The position numbers were made by a program, and so were the translations under genes. DNA of 64,000 bases from Xiphydria camelus (lineage: Eukaryota; Arthropoda; Insecta; Hymenoptera; Xiphydriidae), in assembly GCA_963678675.1 (NCBI GenBank), contig OY783193.1, positions 21,693,309 to 21,757,308 on the forward strand. Direction: 5' to 3'. Shown here piece by piece: positions 1 through 11,536 of this stretch (positions within the stretch are counted from its first letter, which is position 1; the number at the start of each line of letters is the position of its first letter). The notes under the pieces were generated by a model that ran no database searches, had not been told where the DNA came from, and worked only from the letters and a program-made list of their open reading frames with translations.

Positions 1-32
1 AATTTATTTATTCACTCGGCAGTTTTCACATC

Positions 33-2718
33 ATGATGGCTTATTTTCATGCCATTGGAACATTCATCGACGAATGTGGGCTTTCTGAAATAATGGTTGA
101 TAGTCAATTATTAGCAAGTGGCTCTGTTAGGGGATTTGTAGGCGGCAAGCATTTCAATCGATGCAAACCACTACACCCTTTGGTAGCTCTTGTACTCCGG
201 ATTTTACATTTCGAGTCCTTTCTTGAATTCACTGATCGCACTTGGGACCCCGTTATTTTGGAAGAAATTGAAAAACTTTCAAAGGAACAAATCACTGACA
301 CTACCATCACAATAAGTCCTGCATTGGAAAATATGTTGGGTAAATATGAAGAATATGAAAACGACACAATTGAGAGTGTATATGGAAAAACAGCACAGTT
401 CTACGCAATCTACATAAATCTCATTCATAACTATTTATTATTGAGTCGCAGCATCCGAACAGGCGATTTCGATTTATTCAAATATGTGCTACCAAAAGTT
501 GAACATTTATTTTTTGCAGTTAATCAACAAAATTATTCACGTTTCCTAGTACTTTATCACGATGCTTTATGCCGTGTTAATGAGACACATCCAGACTTGG
601 AACATTCATTGAGAAGAGAAAGCTTTAGTAGCAAACGAACGAACAAGCCCTTTTCGCGACAGCCCATTAACCTCACTATGAAACAAACATACAATGCAGA
701 TGCTGCCCGACATTTGTCAGTAGCTCATTTCACAAATTCTATTTCCGCACGTCAACTGTGGTCAAAAAGCCATGGCATTCGATCATCAATAATATCTCAT
801 GTATTTGAGAATTCTGGCTTACATAAGAAACAAGATGTCACAGCTGAATTACAACCGAATAAAATCAAGTCCACCATACTGCAACGTGACACATTTCTTG
901 AAACAATGAAGTCTAATTTAAATCCATTTAATGCAAAACTTGACAAACGCTGTCTATATAATATCAAGACTGGAAAAGCGGCACCAGACAACGTCTCGCA
1001 TTTTTTACTGGGCATATTAAAAAATGGTAATGAGCTACGCGAGAACTTTATAGCTGAATGTTCGGAAAAGTCTGATCGTTTCGACAAACCAATTAAAAAA
1101 AGGAAGATTCTAAATTTTGCATCAATTACTTCAAAGACAAAGGTGAAAGTTGGCAACAAAGTACAGGAAATAAGAATGCAGCGAAATACATTTGGGCGAT
1201 TATTATTAGCGCTCTCATGGAATTATGAAGTTGATCTGCCTAAAGTACTCTCTTATCCTCTAACAGTACGTCCGATGTCACTTTGTCACTTAGATGGCAC
1301 CATATGTAAAACTAACAAATCAACATTGATGAATTTGCTGGCAGCAGAAGTCGAAAGTGAAGCTCCACCGTATGTCGATGTTGTTTTATTGGACGGTTTT
1401 TTTTTATTCTGCATTTGATGAAAGATGTGCCTAGATTATTTGGAAACATAGGGAAGAAAATTTTGCAGATCATCACAAACTTCAAAGCTCACCGAATCGA
1501 CGTACTTTTTGACAGATATTCGCATCCATCCATTAAAGACTATGAGCATCATTTGCGCCAAGCGTGTTCAAGTAATTACGCGATCTCAGGACCAGAACAA
1601 ACTCGACCTACCGATTTTATGAAAGAGCTAGAGAATGATAATTTCGAAGAAGCCTTAGTTCAGTTCCTCATAAATCATTGGGCCAGTGATGAGTTTGCTT
1701 CTTATATAGGAGACAAAAATATTAACGTTAATTTGGACATTTGCTACAACTTCAAGAGTGAAAATGATAAAGTCGTGCGCACCCCGAATTATCATCTGTC
1801 ATGTCAATCTCACGAAGAGGCAGACACAAAAATTATTTATCATGCCTCAAAAATTGATCATCCTTCCAATATTCTGATTCGATGTTCAGACACAGATGTC
1901 TTGGTCATTTTATTAGGCAATATGGTGCACCTTAATCAGTCACACAAAATATGGATGGAGATGGGTGTTGGCAATTCACAGCGATATCTCGACGTGACAA
2001 AATTATATGAAAAATTAAGAACAACATTCTCAAGAGTTTTGCCTGGCTTCCACGCCCTTACAGGGTGTGATTACAACCCTTCATTTTTCCGTAAAGGAAA
2101 AAATAAACCATATCAACTATTGAAGGCGTTCTATAATTATCAAAAGGCATTTGAAGACCTAGGCAAAGATGATGTTGACACTTCAGCAGTGTTTCCTGTT
2201 TTGCAAGAATTTATCTGCCGGATGTATGGTGTCAAAAACGCAAACACCGTTAATGAAGCTCGTTTGGTACTCTTTAACGAAGCTTATAAAGTTGCAGACA
2301 CTACGTACTCATTACAAGAAACATCCGCAATTGCGACGCATCAAACTTGCCACCATGCTCAACTGAAGTGCAACAGCAACTACTGCGGAGCTCGTACATT
2401 GCCAGTATCTGGCTAAATGCAAATTTGCAACAACCAACGGACAAATCTCCAGAAAATCATGGCTGGTGCATCAATGACGGCAAGTATGAATTCGTCTGGT
2501 TTCAAGGAGATCAATTGCCTGAATTTCTTAGAGATGTACTTGTTGAAGATTCCAATAAAAGCGACAATGATTGCAACAGTGACATTGAATCAGGTATGCA
2601 GATTTAACAGTAAAAATATAAACAAAAAATATTACATTTTTCTAATCAATTTGTAGACGTAGGCTCCCGAGCATCTAGTGATCTGGATTCAGTTGACGAA
2701 GGTGACGATTCTGACTGA
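33..2718 (+). pseudogene. FEN1/PIN-like nuclease-domain repeat protein, frameshifted
   Basis: Three overlapping frames (33-1418, 1415-2416, 2347-2593) plus a small last exon (2657-2718) read as one long protein; its beginning may lie before the window. The first shift is at a run of T near 1398, the second near 2340. A GT-AG intron (2594-2656) joins the acidic tail in frame to a stop. The middle part has SHEEADT and GCDYNPSFFRKGK motifs. These recall the XPG-I/FEN1 acidic site (EAEA) and its GCDY motif, so I infer a PIN/FEN1-like metal-dependent nuclease fold. Proteins of this type are multicopy in insects and cnidarians and look transposon-associated, though I cannot name the family. Two frameshifts suggest a decayed copy; sequencing error in the T run could explain the first. 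An AATAAA sits near 2991. Confidence 0.55.
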
Positions 2719-3216
2719 CCGGACACAGAAGATGACTAGATGATCGAACAACTGACGGTATTAAAATTGTCTTTATACGAAGTACCTACCATATATTTGT
2801 AAGTCGATAAATACTCTAAGAAATTAGTTCGCTTTAAACAAATTTCTGTTAAAAATATTCTTTCACTTCACGCACCTCGTTATATTTGTATAAAGCACTA
2901 TATCGTCGGTCTAATGCCAAAAGGGTATTCTAAAAAAAATTATATCATTCATCTCCGTTTTAAAAATTGTTAAAACATCTGACATCACAAATAAAATGTT
3001 GAGTGTCCTAACATAAGACTGATATTTGATTGATATATTGAAGCTCTTTATCAATATTGAATGAGTGCTAAAATATTAACTCCAGGGAAACTAAATTACT
3101 ATTATTACTAAAAAGATTCCAGAAAATAAACAAAATCATTATCTATATTAGAAGCATTCCTAATACAAAAAATTCTGCGGCAAACAACACGAAATCGAGG
3201 CGCGCACAATGGATGT
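2719..3216. other. AT-rich non-coding, no gene seen
   Basis: Downstream of the FEN1-like pseudogene. It is AT-rich with a possible polyadenylation signal near 2991. I see no open frame with recognisable similarity and no clear repeat structure. Confidence 0.5.
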
Positions 3217-3220
3217 TTAA

Positions 3221-4173
3221 GGCGGTCGAGTCAGTTGAAATTTGAAAAAAATCAATTTTTGGTTTTTTTGCGTTTTCTGATTCATATATATATAATCTAC
3301 ATGAAAAAAAATCGATATACTCGAATTCATAAAAATTGAGATGTTATGGCCATTAGAGCAGAAATGATCGATTACTGAATATAACATATCTTTCCTACAT
3401 ACGTGATATTACTTTTATAGAACATCAGAATGCAAATAAGATGCACTGTGATGGGAAATATACTTATAACATTGTGTATAATATTCATATTTTTCATCTC
3501 TTTCAATAATATATTTTTTTATCTGAAAATTTTTTTTTATTGTAAAAGTTGGAAAAATTATATTATTTGACCTTATAAACTAAAAGAGAAATGTATGGAA
3601 AGTGAATAGCAAAGATTTCAATTAAAAGTAGTAAATTCATAAGACAAACTTTAACGCTCATTTCCCAACACTTACACTTTGCTTTACTTCTCGTAGGATT
3701 CAGATTGAACCGAGGCACCGATTTGGATGGGCTACATCTTATTCTCTTCATAAGAAGATGCTTTCTCGTTCGAGTGTAGGAATTTATGATAGAATATAAT
3801 TTGTGGTAGTGGTACTCGTTTCCATATCGATTTTTTGATAAATAAAATTTTCACGAATAAATATAGTGATATCTTCGTTTGTGGCGTTACAAATTGAAAT
3901 CCCTACACTCGAACGAGAAAGAATCTTCTTACGAAGAGAAAAAGTTGTAGCCCATCCAAGTCGGTGCTTCGGTTCACTCTGAATCTTACGAGACGTACAA
4001 AAATTAAAATAGCTTATATTGACAATTGGAGCCATCGGTAGCCTTATTCTTAGTGGTAATTTTTTAAGTATTTTGGGGGAGTAGTATATAGTATTTTTTA
4101 TAAAAATGTACATAATTTATTTCCTAATAAAATCTTAATATGAAATTTTTTTTTTCAGGCTGACTCGACCCCC
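3221..4173. mobile_element. 953-bp non-autonomous DNA transposon with TTAA target, copy 1
   Basis: Flanked by TTAA at 3217-3220 and 4174-4177. The ends are inverted: GGCGGTCGAGTCAG on the left and CTGACTCGACCCCC on the right. TTAA duplication is typical of piggyBac and Kolobok elements. The interior carries a second inverted repeat of roughly 110 bp (about 3669-3780 against 3895-4005, around ACACTCGAACGAGAAAG). The open frames inside have no recognisable domain, so it looks non-autonomous. A nearly identical copy lies in opposite orientation at 12089-13040. Confidence 0.85.
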
Positions 4174-4179
4174 TTAAAC

Positions 4180-4560
4180 CGTTCCGCCAGGTAGTTAATG
4201 CCAATATTTCGTTCCGCCAATTTAAATTTCCACTTGAAACAGTTACTTCAATAACATATTAAAAATTGAGGCTTAACTAAATAATAAAAATTTTATTGTT
4301 CACACGACGTATTTAGGATGATCCGCCACCCTTTTAATGCCGGCCAATCGATCCGCCAATTTATATTCATAATTGTGGACTACCAGATGAATAGTAAACA
4401 AAATTTCAGCCTTAACTAAATAATAATTTTGTGCACTATTTTTTACAAGTTGGGGGCGTTCCGCCAGCCTCCCATACCGCTATCAAGGTTAATCCTCACG
4501 GATGGCACTTAGACATGCTCCCACAACATTCTCTCAAAAAATAGGCCTTAACTAAATAAT
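4180..4560. repeat. Degenerate tandem repeat, about 135-bp period
   Basis: The phrase GGCTTAACTAAATAAT recurs near 4272, 4410 and 4544, each preceded by a CCGCCA-containing stretch. This indicates about three diverged tandem units. No coding sequence. Confidence 0.6.
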
Positions 4561-5088
4561 CACTGAAAAATGTCACTAGCTCTTAGTCTAACTCGTTTTT
4601 CAGCACTTTTTTGGGTAGACGACCTCGTTATGCTGGTGTTTCTATTGTAATAGCGTTGCTATTACCCTGAACAGAAAAAAAATCACGGTGCCCAACCCTG
4701 ACTACACAAATGGTCCAACCTTGACAACAAGCACCAGGGCCACATCGCATCACACCACAACCAAACGGGTTATTAAACTGAATTATCCACTTGGTTTATT
4801 TCTAAAAGATAACCATATGACACACTTATTTGCTTACTTCGACGATTGTATGTTTTAGCTTCAAGTTTTGATACCGTATTCACTGATACTGGAAAACTTT
4901 TTTCGTCTTTCCCAAGCTACTGAGTGGACAACACGTTTTACTTTCACGCTTCAAGCTCGGTGTTACCACTAAAAGTTTGCCGTTACCAATAGAAGTCTTA
5001 CCACGCTTGCAAATAGTTGAAACTAGTTTTATAAGCTAAAATACCGCAAATAGCCGACCTTGACGACAGGCCGAACCTGATGACATTC
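4561..5088. other. Unclassified non-coding sequence
   Basis: No convincing open frame, RNA gene or inverted repeat. It ends with CCCTACATGTAGG, which is where the repeat shared with 61.4 kb begins. Confidence 0.4.
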
Positions 5089-5395
5089 CCCTACATGTAG
5101 GAGAATAGCTTTTTATTACCACAAAATTAAAGTCTCACATTTTATACCTACCGATACGAGCTGCTAATACGATTAATTATAACCACGTTACTTTTGATTT
5201 ATTCTCGTGATATCTTGAAAGGGATTTATAGACTAGAGAGCCCTTATATTTTTCAATTTGCCTTAGTATTTTGGAGAAAAAAAACATATACCGCTTTCGA
5301 ATTTACAGGCCATCGGATTTTTCTTATATTTTGGTCGTCTACAGAAATCCACACATGTAGACATTTTACCTTCAACTCTAAGTATACTCTTCCAA
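5089..5395 (+). repeat. Dispersed repeat R1, copy 1
   Basis: Recurs as the reverse complement at about 61137-61415, with shared landmarks such as ACCACAAAATTAAAGTCTCA and GGCCATCGGATTTTTCTTAT. The open frame through it is mirrored in the other copy but shows no recognisable domain. Confidence 0.75.
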
Positions 5396-5515
5396 TGACT
5401 CTTCCAATTCTGTCATTATTATCTATAGAATTGGTTCTCAGATTAATATGGTTTCTTAATTTCTACGTAGAGTAAGTTCGGTATATTTTAAATACTGAAA
5501 TTTTCTGAATATGAT

Positions 5516-5995
5516 TGTGTTATTTATAATTTGATACAGAAAAAACGTGCTGCTGTTCAATTCTATCCAGTAGGACTCCAAATCGTATGCGAACCCGAGG
5601 GGATTTTTTTCGAACGTCGAAAGATCTCCTCAATAAGGTACAGCTCGATAAGATTGTATTTGTCAGGGCTGAATTATATGGGGTTTTTATAATTATTTTA
5701 GGAAGTCCCAGAAGAATACAGGTGCAACAAAATATCGATACTGTGCTAGAAAGAATAAGGAATAACCCTCGCATCCTAATCGATATCAGTGATTCCTCAT
5801 TGACCGTCGTTACACCAGAGACGAAGAAGAGATGAAATAGAAGTGAGGTACACGTACACTTCAGGTTTGACAGGTCGGGGTGTATAAATTGGAACTTGTG
5901 ATAGAACGAAAGAGGAAAATATATCCATAGAGAAAAAATAATGATAAAGTAATTACTTGATTGTTGAGATCCAATTCCATTGCATCTCCTACCAT
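5516..5995. repeat. Repeat fragment shared with the 58.2 kb region
   Basis: About 5880-5995 (AATTGGAACTT, ATATATCCATAGAGAAAA, ATCTCCTACCATGGCTT) matches 58185-58310 in the same orientation. The open frame at 5587-5835 (+, 82 codons) has no recognisable family and I do not call it a gene. Confidence 0.5.
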
Positions 5996-5999
5996 GGCT

Positions 6000-6935
6000 T
6001 GTATTGCTGACAGAGAAGAAAAACCATCGATTCGTCCCGTGCTCGCATGTCGCTGAAAACAAAAAATAGAATGGTCACAAAGATAATTGTCCTTCCATCG
6101 AAAGTGAGGTTAAAGCAGTCAGATGGCAATTAAACTTATCTGATGGTAATTCTTCTGAGATACTACCGTCTCCTTTCCTGCTCTTTATGGACAGGCAACT
6201 GGAGAAAAATAGCACTGTATCCGTTCACTATCTCGATTATGTGGAAAAAAAAAAAGGAAACGATTATCAAACTATACAGAGCGTCTGTCACATTCACCAC
6301 TACTGAGATGGCCAATGTTTTTTGGACTGAAACGTCTACTTTCTTCGTTACTCCGATTACACTGAATTTTTACTTTTTATTAACAAGCGCATCCGAGGAT
6401 CAAAATAAACGCGAGGGAAATCGTTTCGCGAATGGAAATATTTTATTAACTTTGAAATCATAACCAAACATTCAAGGAATATATTCTCTCACACACTTTC
6501 ACATACATTTGATGGCGTATGCGTGTGTCGCATCTGTGTACACATTTCCGATCATGGCCGGCTATCGCCGAAGATAGGCGGAACTTTTGGGACATTTTGA
6601 CATATATATATTGGCCGAGAAATCGAATTCTCTCGACTTTTAGGTGCAAGGGGCGTGGCTTGGCGTTGCTAAAGAAGTATCTCTGTTAATATGTAACATA
6701 GCATTTATTCTGGTCTCTATCAATAGAGAATAATCGTTTTATATGGCATAACTAAGCATAGTTTTGTTTATGACCATATATTTATTGAGAAAATTCGATG
6801 TAAAAATTGAGGGGTGAACGGGGTAGACATTTTTCCTGTACAGATACACGGATGCCCACGACGACAGCGCTGTCGTTCGTTTCTGACGAAACTAACTAAC
6901 TTGAACGAACATGCCGCGAGACACTGCCGTCACTT
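6000..6935 (+). repeat. Dispersed repeat R2, copy 1 (about 0.93 kb)
   Basis: Matches 56820-57700 as the reverse complement. Shared landmarks are GTCGCTGAAAAC, CGCGAGGGAAATCGTTTCGC, CATACATTTGATGGCGTATG, GGGGCGTGGCTT and CATGCCGCGAGACA. No coding potential is recognised. This is probably one transposon family with two opposed copies. Confidence 0.75.
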
Positions 6936-7475
6936 GACAACAAAAACAAAACTGGATTTATTCGGTTTTGTTAAAAGTACTGGATTTATTTGGTTTTGCT
7001 AAAAACTTTATTAACAAACATTAATAAAAACATTCTTATAAGTATTAATGGAAACATAAAAACTGTATGTTGTTAACAAAACTTGAAACTTTTAATAAAC
7101 AAAAACTTCATTAATATTTGAAAAATATATAGTGTTAAAAACCTGTACTTTACAGATTAAAAAATAATAATAAAAGTTTATAATGCCGAATTAAACAAAA
7201 AATAGCTACTTTCCTCTTTTATAGACAGATTTGCTAACTTCCGATTGGGCCTCAAACCGGATTTATTCGGTTTTGCACGAAAACATCAATTTAGACCCTG
7301 AAAGTCATAAGGATTTATTTAATTTTCCTCAGTACTAGGTAATTTATATTATGCACTTTAACAAAGTGAATCGATATCCGCCGCTAACTCAATTTTCATA
7401 TAAAGCGGATTCATTCGGTTTTGCTCCAAAGCTCCTCAAATATTCCTACTAGTGGAATGAATCTAGACTTCGTAT
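6936..7475. repeat. Region with a recurring GGATTTATTCGGTTTTG motif
   Basis: Otherwise AT-rich and non-coding. The motif appears near 6954, 6981 (ATTTATTTGGTTTTG), 7259 and 7405 (GGATTCATTCGGTTTTGC) at irregular spacing. The class of repeat is unknown. Confidence 0.5.
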
Positions 7476-7896
7476 AAGAAGTTGGGCTTCAGGGCATGAA
7501 AATTACACGAACAAAAGTAATTTCTGAGCATGTTTCGCCAAGCAATAAGCTATTCCCATGGCGACCACGTGATACGCGCCATACGCAGCTTATTGTACTT
7601 TCGTACATCGGGACTTTCAAAAAAGTATTATAAATTAACCGTGCATTTTGTCATGTAGGTGCTCGCATCAATTTTATAGTAAATTTTCCCCGCTACAAAT
7701 TGGTCGCTTCATTTTTTTGATTGAGTAAATAATATAGGAGAAATGAATGGTTAAAGTGGATTAAGGACAAAACTTCGATAGTTTTTAATTATTATAAATT
7801 TTCCCGGGAATTGACGATGATACATTTTGATATGTTAATATTGAGACCTCCAGCTATCGATTGGTCTAATTTTCATGCCCTGAAGCCCAACTTCTT
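7476..7896. mobile_element. MITE with 30-bp terminal inverted repeats
   Basis: The left end AAGAAGTTGGGCTTCAGGGC at 7476 is mirrored by GCCCTGAAGCCCAACTTCTT ending at 7896, continuing inward through ATGAAAATTA. The 421-bp interior is non-coding. I could not fix a target-site duplication, so the superfamily is open. Confidence 0.8.
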
Positions 7897-8213
7897 GTGC
7901 ACCATATATCCAAAATGTCTAGATTGATTCGACTATAAGGAATAACACTAGCACAGCGAAACGACCGTAGACAACGACCGACTCCGATCTCAATGTCGTT
8001 GTTTCGGGAAATTTCTTGCTCGATATTTTGACCACGAGCATTCCGCTCCCACACCTTCTGACGACACGCGCAATCGTTAATGCCCCCTACCACCTCTCTC
8101 CACGTCGGCGGCTTGCTTAATGTATTGCATCCTGTAATGTGAAACTCCTTCGCACCGTTCTGATCACCGGAAGCCAGCTCTTCTAAGAACGAACCACATC
8201 GAACGATGTCTCC
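7897..8213. other. Flank of the Ty3 insertion, no gene recognised
   Basis: Joins directly to 15226 onward if the retrotransposon and one TCTCC duplication are removed. A short minus-strand frame (7866-8093) has no recognisable domain. Confidence 0.4.
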
Positions 8214-8453
8214 TGTAATGTTCTTACGATATTAATGCACGCACTAGTTTCGATTAACAAAGAGTTTATTAACAGAAGTTACAAAATGAACAAGAGAACT
8301 TAGAACGATGCCGGGACCATGCGTATAGCCCAACGGTGGGGAGAGAAGAGAGAGTCTCGATGATGACTCGTCGGACACGTATCGCGCAGGCGGCGCTTTG
8401 CTCGCGTAACGCGTACTCCGATAGATGGCGACATAGTAGCTAAAGGCACTACA
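8214..8453 (-). repeat. 3' LTR of the Ty3 element
   Basis: A 240-bp sequence that matches 13832-14064 plus 15210-15220 with only a few substitutions. The duplication TCTCC lies just outside. Confidence 0.92.
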
Positions 8454-8556
8454 TTCCCCCACACTTAATTTAGAACATATAGCGCTCATTTATTACATTC
8501 CGCTATCTTCGAACGCTATACAGAACTAATTTTGACAAGTCCCTTACAATCTAGAT

Positions 8557-9706
8557 TTACTTAAGCTTAGCTATCCTAGACGAACGCCGTAATGGTATTT
8601 CCGCAGCAACGGTATCTCTCTTAATAGAGTTCTTACGCACGCTCTCATTCGTTTTTAAGTTACAACGGCGTATCTGGTTTACATGGCGCTTCCACATTCG
8701 ACCATCATGAGTGGCTAACTTATATGTAACAGGCGAAAGTTGTTCGAGCACGCTAGATGTGAGCCATGAATCCGACCTGTAGTCTTTTGCCATAACCGTC
8801 TCGTTAATCTCAAAGTTGATCGCACGGTTTCCACGGAAGAACCGTTTCTGCGCCTCTTGTTTATGCTCCACTGATTGACGCAGTGAAGGGTGCAAAAGGT
8901 CTAATTCCGTACGGAATTTCCGACCGATTTGCCACTCTGCCGGGCTGCAATTCGTAGTGCAGTGCGGCGTCGCTCGACAATGAAACAAATATTTGCAGAG
9001 AGCCTCGTGTGTCTCGCATAACCTTCCTTTACAAAAGCTTAAATTTATTCTTAAAGCTACGAACCGCATTTTCCGCTGCCCCGTTGGACGCTGGATGATA
9101 GGGTGCCGTACGCACATGACGAATACCATGCGACTTTAAGAATTCGCTGAATACGTGGGAGCAGAAAGTCGGACCATTATTGGTCACTAAGGTTAACGGA
9201 ATTCCCCACGTGCACATATATTCTCTGAAAACCTTGATTGTGGATTCCGCTGTGATATTGTTAAGTTTCTTAACATCTACCCACTTCGAAAAAGAATCGA
9301 TAATGATTAAATACATTTTCCCTTCGATCGGACCAAGAAAATCGGCATGTAGTCGATGATTCGGACCTTCAGGCCATTTCCATGGATGCAACAATGCTCT
9401 AGGTGGATTATCCGATGATTCCAAACAAAGCTTACAAGATTTAGTGATATCTTCGATTGCACTATCGAGTCCTGGCCACCAAAAGTATGATCGCGCAATG
9501 GCCTTCATACGCACTACGCCCATGTGTACGCTGTGTAATTCCTCTAAAAGGTTTTCGCGCAATTTCTCTGGAATGACCACTCGATGTCCCCACATTACAC
9601 ATCCTTTTTCCACCGATAGTTCTTTCGCACGACATTGAAACTGCTTGTACTTATCGTTAACTAATTTCGGCCATCCTGTCATCGTGACATTTTTCACTTG
9701 ACTCAA
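8557..9706 (-). pseudogene. Ty3 integrase, frameshifted, catalytic Asp replaced by Asn
   Basis: Two frames (9706-9029 and 9129-8557) overlap where a frameshift occurred. The zinc-binding HHCC region (HMGVVRMKAIARSYFWWPG then CKLC) is followed by the core. The first acidic residue is in HADFLGP and the glutamate in HPASNGAAENAV. The second site reads VTNNGPTF (codon at 9178-9180), where retroviral-type integrases have TDNGP, so the catalytic aspartate is asparagine. The C-terminal part (8557-8900) is a basic tail. Integrase would insert the DNA copy into the chromosome; this one cannot be active. Confidence 0.88.
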
Positions 9707-9714
9707 TACCGGAT

Positions 9715-10496
9715 CTAAATCAGTTTCTTTTCGCTAACCGTCTCAGCGTTAATCGAGCTAACATCATCTGTGACATAATTTAAATAAGAATATTCTTTCT
9801 CGTCAGGCTCATTTTCCGATTCATGAGTAAGTAGCGGTACGCGCGACAATCCATCCGCTCGAGCGTTGTCAACTCCTTTAATATACTTAATATCGTAATC
9901 GTAGGCTGACAGTAATACAGCCCATCTCTGTACTCTATTTGCCGACATCTGAGGCAAACCATTCTTTGGACCGAAAATATAAACCAAGGACTTATGATCC
10001 GTCTCCAAAATGAAACGACGACCATAGACACAAACTGATGAAATTTCTTTACACCAAAAATCAAGCTCAGCGCCTCTCTGTCTAATTGCGAATAACCCCT
10101 TTCGGCTTTCGACAACGTGCGTGACGCAAAAGCGACTGGCTTCTCGAATCCATCAGAATATACATGAGATAATACTGCTCTAATGCCAAATGGAGATGCA
10201 TCACAACTAATTTTTACAGGTAGCTTCAAATCATAGTGAGCTAAAATCTCAGAATTGATAAGACTCTGTTTTGCTGCTTGAAAAGCCTCGTTACATGAAT
10301 TATCCCACTTCCAGGATACATTCTTTTGCAGTAATCTATAAAGGGGGTTAACAACCTTCGAGTAATTTCTAATAAACTTCGAATAATAGTTCATCAATCC
10401 TAGGAATGCTCTTAATTGAGTTACTTCAGTCGGTGCTGGCGCGTCAATTATTGCTTTCGCTCTTTCTTTAGAAACTTGAGTTCCTTCTCGACTCAA
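9715..10496 (-). pseudogene. Ty3 RT connection and RNase H region
   Basis: Two frames (10496-9780 and 10008-9715) form one region. The first has the RT C-terminal stretch ending in the connection (LRAFLGLMNYYSKFIRNYS) and the RNase H start (KISCDASPFGIRAVL, EKPVAFASRTLSKAE). The second holds the RNase H end (METDHKSLVYIFG, ANRVQRWAVLLSAYDYDI, NARADGLSR). The frame changes near 10010. The domain removes the RNA strand during reverse transcription. Confidence 0.85.
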
Positions 10497-10602
10497 TTCA
10501 TAACCTAGGAATTCAACTTTCTCCCTGCCGAACTTACATTTCTCTTTCTTAACGGTAAGTCCGCAGTCCTTTAATCTACGTAATACGGTACGAAGTCGCT
10601 CG

Positions 10603-11016
10603 TTATAGATAGTGCGTTGGACCGGAAATCAGAATATCGTCAAAAAAACAAACTACACCCTCTAAGTTACTCAAAATAGTCTCCATTTCCCGCTGAAAAA
10701 GACCGGGTGCTGACGCGATACCGAAACATAAACGATTATAGGCAAATAGCCCCTTGTGTGTGGAAATAGTCACTAATGATTTCGACTCTTCTTCCAGTTC
10801 AACTTGGAAGTAAGCATGAGAAAGATCGATTTTCGTAAAAACTGTGCCTCCATTTAGAGTGGCTAATAGATCTTGAACACGCGGTATCGGATACCGATCT
10901 ACTTTGATATGTGGGTTTACCGTTACTTTATAATCTCCACATATACGGATTTGACCATTGCTTTTCAAAACTGGTACAATTGGTGTTGCCCAATCACTAC
11001 TTTCAACAGGTTCCAA
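10603..11016 (-). pseudogene. Ty3 reverse transcriptase core
   Basis: Contains the canonical RT blocks: WATPIVPVLKSNGQIRICGD, YPIPRVQDLLATLNGG, FTKIDLSHAYFQ and the active site CFFDDIL, whose codons lie at about 10636-10648. The frame is broken just after the active site and upstream at 11016-11115. It copies element RNA into DNA. Confidence 0.9.
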
Positions 11017-11114
11017 AACCCCGATTTCGACTAAACGATCAATCTCGGCTTCTACTTTGCTTCGCAGAGCGTAAGGTATAGGTCTAGGTTTACAAAAATT
11101 GGATTAACATTCTC

Positions 11115-11530
11115 CTAGACATGAATTTGAAATTTTCTTTTCGAATATTTCCCGAGTTCGCTAGAAAAAACTGTACTAAATTCGTTGATAATAGCATTAA
11201 TGTCCCTATGGCCCGCATTATCTAGCCAATCAATGTTCGATTTCCTAGTTTCCTCTAGTAATTCCGATACGGGCACTGAAAGTGCACGAATCCAAGTTCG
11301 CCCGATAAGTGTTGGACCATTACCCGGTAGTACGAACAAGTCTAATGCAGTAGATAGAATTCCAAATTTAACCTCAACCTTGATAACACCCAACGGTACA
11401 ATCGTATGTCCTGGATGTGATTTGAAACGACGACTCGTTTCCTGGAGGTTTAACCTTTTCAATTCAACACGATTCGACCAATGTTTCTCTGAAATAACTG
11501 CTACGTCCGACCCTGTGTCGACTTCGCATT
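11115..11530 (-). pseudogene. Ty3 aspartic protease and linker to RT
   Basis: The catalytic DTGSD motif is encoded at 11505-11519, in frame with the segment that continues to 11115. That segment has HTIVPLGVIKVEV and the flap/C-terminal FVLPGNGPTLIGRTWI typical of retropepsins of Ty3 elements. It would cleave the Gag-Pol polyprotein. Confidence 0.82.
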
Positions 11531-11536
11531 CCGTAT

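Noticed and set aside
3784..4113. 109-codon frame in the TTAA element as a transposase
   Set aside because: No catalytic or DNA-binding motif; it overlaps the internal inverted repeat and its twin frame in the other copy is shorter.
5520..6062. 180-codon minus-strand protein
   Set aside because: It overlaps repeats on both strands, has no recognisable domain and is not preserved in the 58 kb copy.
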